From Progne subis subis (lineage: Eukaryota > Chordata > Aves > Passeriformes > Hirundinidae): DNA of 64,000 nucleotides. Shown piece by piece: positions 22,548-33,759 of the stretch. Below the pieces are notes generated by a model that was given only the letters and a program-made list of their open reading frames with translations, did not search any database and had not been told where the DNA came from. Every line of letters begins with the position of its first letter. Position 1 is the stretch's first letter. Position numbers and translations under genes: made by a program. The stretch covers positions 1 to 64,000 of the forward strand of contig JAKJHU010000367.1 of the NCBI GenBank assembly GCA_022316685.1. The letters are read 5' to 3'.

Positions 22548-23319
22548 TGTTATCAAGTAGTGAAGGAAAAATATATGCGATTATTGTTACAAAGTAGATG
22601 GGCCCCTTGCCAGATGCTACACGAGAAAAATAAGATACAGGATGCAGTTTGAGATAAGCAAGAGTTTCAAAGCTGGATTGGCCAAAGCTGGGACTACTCC
22701 AAGGTCGGGAGATGGGCCCTTTGCAGATGTTATGGGATACAGGATGTCTTAAGATAGAACTGGCCTTGGGATGGACAAAGTTGGGACTATTCCAAGGCAG
22801 GGAGTTTGGGTGGTGGTGTGATCCATGAAATAATTACCTTTTGGAACATAATGCGTAGTTATGTATAACACAAAACTTAGAGCATACGCGCAGCCAGTGA
22901 GGTTATTCCTAGGACACAAAGAAGATGATGAGCCTTCATCTGAAGAAGACCACCAAAAAGCCAAGAAGACCCCCTAACAGCAAGTGGAGCATGCACTATG
23001 TATATAGTGACGTAGATTTTAAGAATTGAAAATAGGAGGAGATCCACTGGAAATATTATTGAATATATATTAGCATACAGTATATAAGTTTAAGTTGGAT
23101 TACTTTGTTTTGCATGTGAGGTAGGGTGAGAAGCGGCCCCTCCGTACCCCAGTTGGCTTTGCTTATGCTTTGTCCAAACATTACTTATCTTTGATTAATC
23201 ACTGCCAAATTTTTTTTGTATATGCTTGATTATAAAATGCTACTTAAAAAAAATTGCATTGCTGCTAAATTCAACTTTGTTGCTTATTAAATTAGACATA
23301 TAGACCTTCATTTATAACA
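22548..23319 (+). mobile_element. 5' LTR of gammaretrovirus-like ERV
   Basis: Begins TGTTAT at 22548 and ends ATAACA at 23319. The two ends form a 6-bp perfect inverted repeat, TG...CA. Length is 772 bp. The U3 carries an imperfect tandem duplication (22597-22709 and 22710-22801). TATA-like TATAAAATGC is at about 23231 and a polyA-type ATTAAA is near 23288. A primer-binding site follows after a 3-base spacer. No matching 3' LTR was found in the window. Confidence 0.75.
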
Positions 23320-23322
23320 ATT

Positions 23323-23340
23323 TGGTGCTGAAACCTGGGA
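23323..23340 (+). other. Retroviral primer-binding site, tRNA-Phe type
   Basis: TGGTGCTGAAACCTGGGA lies three bases after the LTR. It is complementary to the 3' end of vertebrate tRNA-Phe at 16 of 18 positions. Both mismatches are C-to-T changes in what would be CpG in the perfect site, which is the expected decay. Confidence 0.65.
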
Positions 23341-24325
23341 ACTCCAGCCTGGGGAAAGATAGCTAGTCTCAGGAAGGAGCTCCCCACCAGGTCCTTTAAG
23401 GTGGTCCCGAGTTTAGACCAAGCTCCCTTGGAGAGGGAGTTCCAATTATGATAAAGCATAAGCAAAGGAAGCCAGCAATAGGAGGCATGCACGAAGGCTC
23501 CCGTTGGAGTGCCAGCTAAAGGTAAAGGTGCCTGTAAAACGTCTTGTGCACAAGAACCGTGTGGGAAAATGGACTGTGTAAGTACCACGGGGTTGGGCAG
23601 GCAGGCGGCTGTGTGTTTGTGTGTGTGTAGAATATCTAAAATGGGGGCTGGTAGCCCAGACCCCTGAAGCGAGTGTGAACCTCCCAGTACCACGTTTTCA
23701 GCTCTCTGTGAGGAGACCGGCTGGGAAAGGAGGGAAGTGAAAAGAGAGAATGAGTGAGGATCCCTGGGAGGGACTGGCAGGGAGGGTCCCAGCCTGAGAA
23801 CCCAGGGTAAGGTCCTCAAGGAGAAGGGAGCAATCTGATCGCTGGGCGAGGTGAATAAGGAGGGAGCAATTGAGTCAAGTTCAACTTTCTTTGAGAAGTA
23901 AATAGTTGGTAACTTTAGTATGAGACTAAGAGGGATTGCAAGGGGAAGTGACTAGAAGGATATAGTCAGGGAAGACAGATTGGGAGAAAGATTGGAATTA
24001 GGCATGAGGCAAACAGTTGGCAAAAGTCAAGATAGTGCAACAGGATAATAAGTGAGAGGATTGAGCCATGAAGTGAGAGAGGGAGACCAAGATTCTCCTG
24101 GAACCAGAAATTTCTTGATTTGTTGCCACCAAAAACAAGTCCAAGAAAGAGTAACTCCTTAGACCCAGGAGCTGCGAATTATGAAGGGAATTCACAAGAG
24201 CCTGGTATACCTGGGAACTGTGAGGGGGCTCTCAGAAGGGGAATATCCCTCAGGACAGTCCACTGGGGATGATGTTACAATACTGGGATGCATGGGAATA
24301 CTGAAGAGGAAAAAGTAAGCAGAAA
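23341..24325 (+). other. ERV leader region
   Basis: About 985 bases between primer site and gag. It contains purine-rich sequence and no intact frame on the sense strand. A packaging signal would be expected here but I cannot identify one. Confidence 0.4.
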
Positions 24326-25735
24326 ATGATTAATTATTGTATGTTTGAATGGACAAAGGAAATGATCGGGAAAGATAATTTATATTGGCCAAAGTGTGGA
24401 TTGTTTGAAGATTGGATTTGCCAGGCTTTGAATTTGTATGTGAATTCAAACAAACCTTTCAATCAGGAAGAAAGCAAATATGCTGCCCTGTGGCATTCCA
24501 TGGGAAAAGGTCAATTTGTCACTCGAAGGCAAGGAAGCAAGGGTTTTCCAATCTATCCTTTACAAATTAGAAGGCAAGCAGCCAGAAAAGACAGACACGA
24601 GCCCTAGGATACGTTAGATCACCTCCCACCCCCTTATAGGCAACCTAATCAGCCTGTTCAATCCCAAGCCCCTGAGGGTCCTCCTGTAAATGTAAACGCA
24701 CTCCCTATTCAGGAGGGGCCAGTAGCACATAGAACTACAGGTGGGGGACAGGGAGAAGTGATGATGGGGATGGGGAAGCAAAAATGGAAGATGGACTATA
24801 CCTGCTTAGAAAAGTTCCAATGGCAAATCCAGAGCAGAGACCTATTGGTGATGGGAGTGTTCCCCTGAGCACAGGGGATGTTAGGGAGTTTAATAAGGAG
24901 ATGGGCAGGCTGCTAGAGGATCCTCTTGGAGTGGCAGAGAGATTAGATCAGTTCTTGGGGCCGAATATATACACCTGGGTGGAACTGCAATCTATCTTAG
25001 GAATCTTGTTTACCATGGAAGAAAGAGAAATCATTAGACATTCAGGAATGAGGGTTTGGGATAGAGAATGTCAGGGGCCGGACCAGGAGGATCAGAAATG
25101 GCTTATGCAAGATCCAGGTTGGAATAATCAGAATGAAAGACACAGGCAGAACATGAGTGATGATTATCCAAGGAATCTGGGAAGCAGTGCCCAAAGGGCA
25201 GAATATAGGGAAAGCTCTAAATGAGCGAAAAGGGAAGGATGAACCCCTGGCAGACTGGTCAGAAAGACTAAGAAAAACCTTGTAGTTATATTCAGGTGTA
25301 GACCCCGATACTGCAGCAGGACAGGTCCTTTTGAAAACACAATTTGTAGCTACGTCCTGGGGGCACATCAGGAGGAAGCTGGAAAAAGTAGAAAATTGGC
25401 AGGATAGGGGGCTTCAGGAATTGTTAAGAGAAGCACAGAAAGTGTATGTGAGAAGAGATGAGGAGAAGGAAAAGACAAAAACACAGATTTTATTGGCAGC
25501 AGTCAAGGAAACACAGACAACTATGAATACAGAGAATTGCTCAGGAAAGAACAAACAACAGAAAAAGGCAGGTCCCACCTCTGGGGATACAAGACCCACG
25601 AGTTTTTCCTGTCACCAGAAAGGACACTTACAAACTTCTTGTCCCACTTCTTTTTATTGCCACAAATGACACCTACAAAAATTCTGTAGAAAGAGGCAGC
25701 AAGATGAGAAAGTGTTTCAAGAAGACTAGGGGGGT
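24326..25735 (+). pseudogene. gag: ERV gag (matrix, capsid, nucleocapsid), broken
   Basis: Structural polyprotein remnant of a gammaretrovirus-like ERV. The matrix-like part runs in one frame to TAG 24602-24604. A proline-rich linker follows. The capsid part (frame from 24784) shows VPLSTGDVREFNKEMGRLL and EDPLGVAERLDQFLG, characteristic of the gammaretroviral capsid. The frame is lost near 25160-25230, and the capsid C-terminus continues in another frame (LQELLREAQKVYVRRDEE near 25420). One nucleocapsid zinc-knuckle remnant, CHQKGHLQTSC, lies at about 25610 with the His of the CCHC set missing before the final Cys spacing is met. Multiple stops and frameshifts make it non-functional. Confidence 0.8.
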
Positions 25736-27200
25736 CAGGGGCTCTATTTAATGAGGACTGAACACCTAGAAGAGGCCTTGATAAAACTGAAAATAGGTCC
25801 TCAAACGGAAGAAATCACATTTTTGGTGGGGACAGAAACTACTAGGTTGACAGTAAGAAAACTACCACAAGGATGTGAAGTAAGTTGTGAACGTGTCCCA
25901 GTAATTGTGGTTAAAGGAGAAGTTTTTCAGATTCCTGTAATTAAAAATGTGCAGAATGAATCAGATAAAAATTTGAACTGAATGATTTGGTATTAATACC
26001 AGAGGCTGATAATAACTTATTATGAAGGGACTTAATAATAGCCTTGGGGGTTAAAATAACACCCTGTGAAGGAAAACTTAAAATCTATTCTTTAACTGAA
26101 GAAGATAATTTTGAGATTAGCGACACTGTGTGGTATACTGGTGAAGTAGGAAAATTAAACATTCAGCCCATTAGCATTGAAATACAGAACCCAGAAATCC
26201 CCATTGGAGTAAAACAATATCCAATATCACTGGAAGGTCGGAAGGGACTGAAACCAGTAGTTGAGAATTGAGTACATCAGGGGGTGTTGGAGTCCTGTGT
26301 GTCACCACATAATACCCCCATCCTGCCGGTAAAGAAGCCTGATGGTAGCTACCGACTAGTCCAGGATCTCAGAGCGGTAAATCAAAGAACCATTACCCAC
26401 TTTCCAGGAGTAGCTAAGCCAGATACCTCCTAATTACATTTGGCACAGTGTAGTGGAGTTAAAGGATGCCTTTTGAACTTGCCCTCTGGATGAGGGCAGT
26501 AGGGATTGCCTTTGAGTAGGAGGACACAGATACAGGTAGGAGAGAACAATTAAGGTGAACGGTGCTACCGCAAGGTTTTACAGAGGCACCCAATATTTTT
26601 GGGAGGGTGTTAGAAAATCTTTGGAAGTCCTTTGAGTTACCCAGAGGAATTAAGTTGCGACAATATGTAGATGATTTTTTAGTAGCAAGAGAAACTGAAG
26701 AGGAAACGAGAAAGGGTGCTATTAAGCTTCTAAATTTTCTGGGAGAAAATGGGCTGAAGATATCAAAGTCAAAATTGTAGTTTGTAAAGTCAGAAGTGCG
26801 GTATTTAGGTCATTGGATTAGTAAGTGAAAGAAAAACTAGACCCTGAAAGGGTTTCAAGGATATTGAACATGGGACCCCCAAAGTCTAAAAGAGAAATAA
26901 AGCAGGTTATGAGTCTTTTGGGTTATTGTAGGCAAGAGATAGAAGGGTTTAGTAGAAAAGTAAAATTTCTATATGAGAAATTAACTACCAATCACTTGAA
27001 ATGGACTGAAAGAGATCAGGAAAAATTTTGAGCAAGTTAAAGAAGCCCTACTGCAAGTTCCTGTACAGTGTGTTCCCAATTTAGACAAGCCTTTTCAATT
27101 ATTTGTTAATACAGTTGATCAAACGGGTTATGAAGTATTGACTCAAGATTGGGCAGGAAGCCAAAAGCCAGTTTAATTCTGAACATGGAAGTAGCATCAC
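25736..27200 (+). pseudogene. pol: ERV pro-pol (protease and partial RT), broken
   Basis: The protease-like part starts at about 25751 with KIGPQTEEITFLVGTETTR. The catalytic Asp-Thr/Ser-Gly expected after FLV reads Gly-Thr-Glu, so the active site is gone. Reverse transcriptase sequence follows in pieces: PISLEGRKGLKP near 26225, LPQGFTEAPNIFG at about 26565 and the active-site YVDD at 26664-26675, then LGHW and LLGYCRQ. The palm region is interrupted by stops and deletions near 26430-26560. Coding similarity fades at about 27200. RNase H, integrase and env are absent. Confidence 0.8.
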
Positions 27201-27291
27201 TAGTAAAGAACATTTCCCCTACCTCCCTTCTTCTTATCTCACCCTACATGGGATCATAGCACAGGCAGGCTACCCACAAAGGAGAGACAAG

Positions 27292-27482
27292 TAGCTATTG
27301 GCCTTGGTTTAATGATAATGATTTGTAGGAAGCTTATAAAGGCGCTGAGATCTTTTCCTAGTATGTATGGGTCATGGTTATGGTTATTCACCCTGTTTGT
27401 GGGAGGAGGAGCAGAGGATGCAGCGTTGCAGTCTTTCGTTTCCTTCTTCTCCTCTGAATCGGTTGAATCATTGAGGAGAATG
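27292..27482 (+). pseudogene. ERVL-like element A: 5' truncated gag fragment
   Basis: Corresponds to 37142-37384 of the complete ERVL-like provirus (shared 'gaagcttataaag', 'ggaggagcagaggatg', 'tcttctcctctgaatc'). There is no LTR or primer site upstream; the preceding DNA is the end of the gamma-type ERV. It joins pol sequence at GGAGAATG, 27475-27482. Confidence 0.75.
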
Positions 27483-30039
27483 GAGATTGACTGTGGACTA
27501 CCGTGCATTGAATGAGGTGACACCACCACTGAGTGCTGCCGTGCCAGACATGGTGGAGCTCCAGTATGAGCTGGAGTCCAAGGCAGCAAAATGGTATGTC
27601 ACAATTGACATTGCTAATGCATTTTTCTCCATTCCTTTGGCAGCAGAATGCAGGCCTCAGTTTGCCTTCACATGGAGGGGAGTGCAGTACACCTGGAACC
27701 AACTGCCCCAGGGGTGGAAACACAGCCCCACCATCTGCCATGGACTGATCCAGACTGCACTAGAAAAGGGTGAGGCTCCAGAACATCTACAGTATATTGA
27801 TGACATCATTGTGTGTGGGAACATAGCAGCAGAAGTGTTTGAGAAGGGAAAGGAAATCATCCAGATCCTCCTGGAAGCCAGTTTCGCTGTCAAGAAGAGT
27901 AAAGTTAAGGGACCAGCTCATGAGATCCAGTTCCTGGGAGTAAAGTGGCAAGATGGACAGCGGCAGATTCCTACTGATGTCATCAACAAGATCACAGTGA
28001 TGTCGCCACCAACCAATAAGAAGGAGACACAAGCTTTCCTAGGTGCTATAGGCTTCTGGAGGATGCATATTCCCGAGTATAGTCAGATTGTGAGGACTCT
28101 TTACCTGGTCATCGGCAAAAAGAAGGATTACCACTGGGACCCTGAGCAGCAACAAGCTTTTGCCCAGATCAAGCAGGAGATCACTCATGCAGTGGCCCTT
28201 TGCCCAGTGAGGATGGGACCAGAGGTGAAGAACGTGCTCTACTCTGCAGCCAGGAGCCATGGCCTGTCCTGGAGCCTTTGGCAGAAGGTGCCTGGTGAGA
28301 CTCAAGTCTGGCCACTAGGATTTTGGAGTTGAAGCTACAGAGGGTCTGAAGCCAATTACACCCCCACTGAGAAGGAAATCTTAGCAGCCTATGAAGGGGT
28401 TCAAGCTGCCTCGGAGGTGACTGGTACAGAGGCGCAACTCCTCCTGGCACCCCGACTGCCTGTGCTAGGGTGGATGTTCAAAGGGAAGGTCTCCTCCACC
28501 CATCATGCCACTGATGCCACATGGAGCAAGTGGATTGCTCTTATTACGCAGCACGCCCGTATGGGTAAACTGAATCAACCTGGGATTTTGGAAATAATTA
28601 CCAATTGGCCTGAGGGTGAAAATTTTGGCCTCACAGATGAAGAACAAGAGCAAGTGACACGGGCTGAAGAGGCTCCACCATACAACCAGTTGCCAGCAGA
28701 GGAGACGCATTATGCCCTTTTCACTGACAGTTCCTGTCGTATTGTAGGGATGAACCGGAAGTGGAAAGTAGCTGTGTGAAGCCCCACATGACAAGTTGCT
28801 GAGGCCACTGAAGGAGAGGGTGGATCAAGTCAACTTGCAGAACTCAAGGCTGTTCAATTGGCCTTGGATATTGCTGAAAGAGAGGGGTGGCCGAGGCTCT
28901 ACCTCTATACCGATTCATGGATGGTAGTCAGTGCTCTGTGGGGTTGGCTGAAGAGGTGGAAAGAGGCTAATTGGCAGTGTGGAGAGAAACCAATTTGGGC
29001 TGCTGAGGAGTGGAAAGACATTGCTACCAGGGTAGGGAGACTACCTGTGAAAGTCCGCCACGTAGATGCCCACATCCCCAAGAGTAGAGCTAATGAGGAG
29101 CATCGAAACAATGAGCAGGTAGATCGGGCAGCAAAAATAGAGGTGTCAAAGATTGATTTAGATTGGGAACACAAGGGAGAGTTGTTTTTAGCTCGATGGG
29201 CCCATGATGCCTCAGGCCATCAGGGTAGAGATGCCACCTATAAGTGGGCCCGAGACCGAGGGGTAGATCTAACCTTGGGTAGTATTTCTCAGGTTATCCA
29301 TGGCTGTGGGACGTGTGCTGCCATCAAACAGGCCAAGCAGGTGAAGCCCCTATGGTATGATGGATGGTGGTCTAAATATAAGTATGGAGAAGCCTGGCAG
29401 ATAGATTATATTACCCTACCCCAGACATGTCATGGTAAGCGCTACGTGCTCACAATGGTGGAAGCCACCACGGGGTGGCTGGAGACCTACCCTGTGCCCC
29501 ACACTACTGCCCGAAACACCATCCTGGGCCTATAGAAGCAAGTCCTGTGGAGGCATGGTACCCCTGAGAGAATTGAGTCAGACAACAGGACTCATTTCAA
29601 GAACAGCCTTATTAACACCTGGGCTGGGGAACATGGCATTGAGTGGGTGTACCATATTCCCTACCATGCACCCGCTGCAGGCAAAATGGAGAGGCACAAT
29701 ACATTGTTAAAAACCCAACTGAAAGCATTGGGTGGGGCATCTTTCAAGAATTGGGAGCAGCATTTGGCAAAGGTCACCTGGTTGGTCAACACCCAAGGCT
29801 CCACCAACTGAGCAGGCCCCACCCAGGCTGAGCCTCTGCATACAATAGATGGAGATAAAGTCCCAGTGGTGCATGTCAGAGGTCTGTTAAGGAAGACAGT
29901 GTGGACCAAGTCTGCCTCAAGTACAGACAAACCCATTTGTGGGGTTGTCTTTGCTCAGGGATCAGGTTGCACATGGTGGATAATGCAGAAAGATGGAACA
30001 ACATGATGTGTACCTCACGGAGATCTGATTGTTGGGTGA
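27483..30039 (+). pseudogene. pol: ERVL-like element A: pol (RT, RNase H, integrase), broken
   Basis: One frame collinear with pol of the provirus at 36189-42869. RT shows LTVDYRALNEVTPPLSAAVP and YIDD at 27793-27804. RNase H is weakened (FTDSSC where copy B has FTDGSC). Integrase has HQGRDATYKWARDRG with CGTC for the zinc site, and DDE-type residues in WQIDYI, SDN and the following KMERHN. In-frame stops are TGA 28330, TGA 28777, TAG 29533, TGA 29809 and TGA 30004, before the natural TGA 30037-30039. The first is shared with copy B. Gag, protease and the RT N-terminus are removed by a 2.1-kb deletion. Confidence 0.85.
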
Positions 30040-30453
30040 GAATCATTTATAAACATCACTGTCTGCTAAATGCTATTGCCATTGTCTGTACATTAAACCA
30101 CGCAGAATGAAATAGAAGGAAACGTGTAAGTGAGAGGGTATGTGTTAAGTGTTGAAGGTATGAGCAAGTGTTGAAGGTATGAGTAAGTGAGAGAGGTATC
30201 CTGCTGCCCTGCAGCCTGGGGCTTGGATTCAGTGGCTCAGTGTGGAACATGACAGGAGCATGACGGGTATTGCTTGTTTTTTTTGTTTGTTTGTTTGTTT
30301 GGGGTTTTTTTTTGTTTTTTGGGGGGTTTTTTGGTTTGGTTTTTTTTTTTTTTTATGGGGAGAATGGATGGAAGTTTTATGTGAATAAATACACAATGTG
30401 GAATATACGTTGGTTTTGTCGGTAAGTCAACGATATGAGGATAAGGGGTGGAA
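30040..30453 (+). other. Post-pol tail with T/G-rich simple repeat
   Basis: Untranslated sequence between integrase and LTR. At 30272-30356 there is a TTTG/T-rich tract. The purine-rich 'gaggataaggggtggaa' at 30437-30453 immediately before the LTR is the likely polypurine tract and matches the one in copy B (42193-42209). Confidence 0.6.
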
Positions 30454-31082
30454 TGTCCTAGGGTGACTGTGTATCCCCCAATCGTCTATTGGGTGCAAAG
30501 GGGAGGAGAAGCGCGGTTTGTTTTTCCCCAGGAAAACTCTGCTCCTCGGAGTGACCTGGAAGTGGGGGAGTTGGAACACCTCAAGACGAAAGAAGCTCTG
30601 TTGTTTTTTTCCCCAGGAGTTAGTTAGTTAGTTTAGTGCTAGCGTAGTTAGTCGTTGTAGAATAGCTGAAGCTTTTTTTTTCCTCTTTTTTTTTTCATTT
30701 TTTTCCTTTTTTTTTGCTCTCTCCTCAGAACTGTTCCAATCTCTCTGGACTAAGGACCTGGGGGAAGCACCAGCGGCCTCCACAGGGGACCCATCCCACC
30801 AAGACCAGCCCTGCACATCTCCTTTTCTCCCAGCTCCAGAGGAGACGGAGCAACGGAATACAGTGACTATCCTCAAGAGGAGACCTTCTCTTTTTAAGTT
30901 TGTTATCCCTCCGTAAGCAGCACGAAGCTCTTGTCATCAGGTATTGTGCTGGGAGTGCTTTGCCTGTTTAATAAACAGGTTTTTTCCACTTCTCTCTGAG
31001 GAAGTCTTTTCCCGAACCAGTTGGGGGAGGGGAGGGGGCCCCGTGGGAGGGTTTCTCCCAAAATCTGCCTGAAACCAGAACA
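30454..31082 (+). mobile_element. 3' LTR of ERVL-like element A
   Basis: TGTCCTAGGGTGACTG at the start and AAACCAGAACA at the end, 629 bp. Start, end and the 'ggagaagcgcgg' stretch are shared with the LTRs of copy B, but most of the interior differs and contains T-rich runs (30670-30720). AATAAA is at 30970 within 'gtttaataaacagg'. It is a diverged LTR subfamily attached to a closely related pol. Confidence 0.75.
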
Positions 31083-32640
31083 TTACTGAAGTGTAAAAAC
31101 ATCAGGGAGGCAGTAACTTCTAAATAGGCTAATGCTGAAATTACTATTGGCTAGAAAACACTTGTTAAATTCCTGCCATGGGACAGCACAGGGGCCCCTG
31201 AGACTGCTGCCCCGGTGCCAGCAGGGACTGCACCCCAGGGAAGGGCTGGGGCTGGGCCAGGCCAGCTGCAGGCTGGAGATCACAAAAAGGTGCTTCCCTG
31301 ACAAGGGGCTGGCGCACCGACCACGCTTCTCAGGGATTGGTGACAGCCCCGAGAGTGCCGCAGCTCCAGGAACCTTTGGACAATGCTCCCGGGGTTGCTC
31401 AGGCTACGATTGCCTACGCTCCAGGATGCCGCTGGCTCCCTCTCAGCTCAGCCCTTTCTGCAATTCTCACCTTTGGTTCAACCATTGTGTCCATTCCAGG
31501 TGCTGACAGAGCTGTTGGGGTCAGGACAGGAGCGGAGCAGCCCCAGATTTCCCCTCTCTGTAACACCACAGCGCTTGACAGCCACGGCTTTTCCCTCTCA
31601 TTTAATCCGCAGTGGTGGCAGCACCAGTGTTCCCCTCTCTGTGACACCACAGTGGATGCAGCCCCAACATTCCCTGCCTGGAGACACTGCATGGCAAGTG
31701 TCCAGAGCTGCATCCAGTCAACACCACTGAGCCCCTGCCGGCCTGGCCTGAGCTTTACTCCTCTGCACACAGCTCAGGGAAGGTCCCCTTGGCCTCCCCC
31801 ACAGTGCCACAGATGAGGCTCAGATACAGTTACAAGAGCTCTGCCCAGAGCTGGCAGGCATTTCATTCAAAAGCACAAAAACACTCTGCCCCCAGCAGAG
31901 CTGCTCCCACCCTCACTTGTTTCACCAGCACACGCACAGCACCTGAACTGCAAGCAATGACCATTCCTTGGGCATATCTGCAGCAAAAATAGCTGGAGGA
32001 GTGCCTTGCAGCAGCACTTTCCTCATCCCAGTGGAAAAGGCCCCTTGGCAGGTAGCTGTAGGGCCCTTGTAAAGGACAAGGGCCAAGCCCTCAGGCCACA
32101 GGGGAGAAACGGGCTCTAAATTGCCCCACCCTGGCCCATCAAGCCTGCCCCTAGGCTGCATTCCACACAGGATTCCTCTGCAGGACTGCAAAAAGCTGAG
32201 AGTCAGCTCTGCCCTCTCCATCTTCTGTGCCCTAAAGTGGCCTGGGAGGAGAAAATTTGGCTCAGCTCCTGTGGCACAACTCCTTCTGGCCCAGGGCATG
32301 GTGCCAGGAAGCTCTTGGTGCACGGTGCTTTTGCCACAGCCCAGGAAAGCTCCTGCCTCAGGCTCAGCTTTCCTGCTCAGCCAGGCCCCCCCGTGTGCCC
32401 CAGCGGCAGGGAATTGCCGCATCTGGCTGCTGCCACTGAGGGCAAACTACTGCATCTGGAGTTCTGGTGCCGGCAATGCACCAGATCTGGGCAGTGTTGG
32501 CACCGGCTAATTGCTGGAATTTCACTTTCTGTGATACCAAATTGCTGAACTTGGGCTGTGTGGGCAAGGCGAAAATTCTGGATCTGGGCTCTGGCTGAGC
32601 CAGGAAACACCAGATTTCATGCTCCACATGCTGAGAAACA
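31083..32640. other. Intergenic with short degenerate repeats
   Basis: At 31540-31690 the phrase 'cccctctctgt-acaccacag' recurs at a spacing of about 80 bases, and at 32420-32640 'gcatctgg'/'agatctggg'-type words recur. These look like old tandem repeats. Open frames on both strands have no domain. Confidence 0.4.
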
Positions 32641-32710
32641 CCTGATCTGGATTCTTTCCTTTCTTTTCCTTCCTTTCTTCCTTCCTTTCCTTCCTTAGTT
32701 TTCTTTTTTC

Positions 32711-32741
<31 letters not shown>

Positions 32742-33027
32742 CTTTTCTTTTCTTTTCTTTTCTTTTCTTTTCTTTTCTTTTCTTTTCTTTTCTTTTCTTT
32801 TCTTTTCTTTTCTTTTCTTTTCTTTTCTTTTCTTTTCTTTTCTTTTCTTTTCTCTTCTTTTCTTTTCTCTTCCTCTTTCTCTCTCTTTTTCTTTCTCTTT
32901 CTCTTTCTCTCTCTTTTTCTTTTTCTTTTTCTTTTTCTTTTTCTTTTTCTTTTTCTTTTTCTTTTTCTTTTTCTTTTTCTTTTTCTTTTTCTTTTTCTTT
33001 TTCTTTTTCTTTTTCTTTCTTTCTTGG
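32641..33027. repeat. Pyrimidine microsatellite, TTTTC then TTTTTC units
   Basis: A polypyrimidine tract of nearly 390 bases. It starts with irregular TTCC/TTTC, continues from about 32710 to 32865 as near-perfect (TCTTT)n pentamers, passes a mixed TCTC zone (32865-32925), and ends from about 32925 to 33018 as (CTTTTT)n hexamers. The complementary strand stays open as a Lys/Arg/Glu polymer (within 32522-33757), which is an artefact of the repeat. Such mirror-symmetric tracts can form triplex DNA. Repeat lengths in assemblies are often unreliable. Confidence 0.95.
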
Positions 33028-33759
33028 AACCGGCTGCCCTTACTCTCCCAAACACTCTGCCACTCCACCTCAGCACTGCAACGCAATTGCTACAAGCACC
33101 AGCCCCCGCCCAAAACTGCCTCTTGCTCGCCTGCCCTCTACTCCAACAGCCCAAAACACCCCATTCCCCCATTGCCAACTCCACCCCTCCCACTGCAATC
33201 CCATTACACTGCTCCATGCCACACCACACCAGGCCATGTCTCCTGGCTACCAAGTCCCCTGCAACCAGCCCTTGCACACTTCCAGCCACTCCAAGCCAGC
33301 CCCAGCTTTTCCAGCCACTCTGGCCCAGGGCCCCACCGCCCTCCCAGGGAACAAGTCCATCCCCACATCCCAGCTCACCTTGCCTCCAAGCAGCGTCAAG
33401 ACTTTGCCTGTGTCCTGGTCCTGCAGGCCCTTGCCAAGAGGCTCTCCCAGCCAGCACTGCCTGCTCTTCCCTGCTCTGGCCCACAAGCTGCAAGTTCATT
33501 TGCTCCATGGGCCAGTGGCCCAGCCCCAAGCCAGGGCTGGCACCTTTCCCAAGACCTCCACAGTCACCGCAATGCTTGCAGTGCAGAGACCGCTGGAGCT
33601 CCAGGAGCCTTTGCACACTGCTCCCGGGGATGCCCAGCCTGCCACTCTTGGCCTGTGTGTGCAGGGCAGGGGCCTGCACTCCATGATCCTGCTGCCTCCC
33701 TCCCAGCTCAGCCTTGGTGTCTCCTCCAGGTGCTGACAGAGCTCTGGAGCTGGGCAAGG
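33028..33759. other. C-rich intergenic sequence
   Basis: Low-G plus strand ('ccactccacctcagcactgc', 'caccacaccaggcc') with open frames on both strands and no domain. No gene or repeat family recognised. Confidence 0.4.

Noticed and set aside
32522..33757. Long minus-strand frames (411 and 240 codons) rich in Lys, Arg and Glu
   Set aside because: They exist only because the CTTTT/CTTTTT microsatellite has no stop codons when read from the other strand. The non-repeat ends have no domain or homology.
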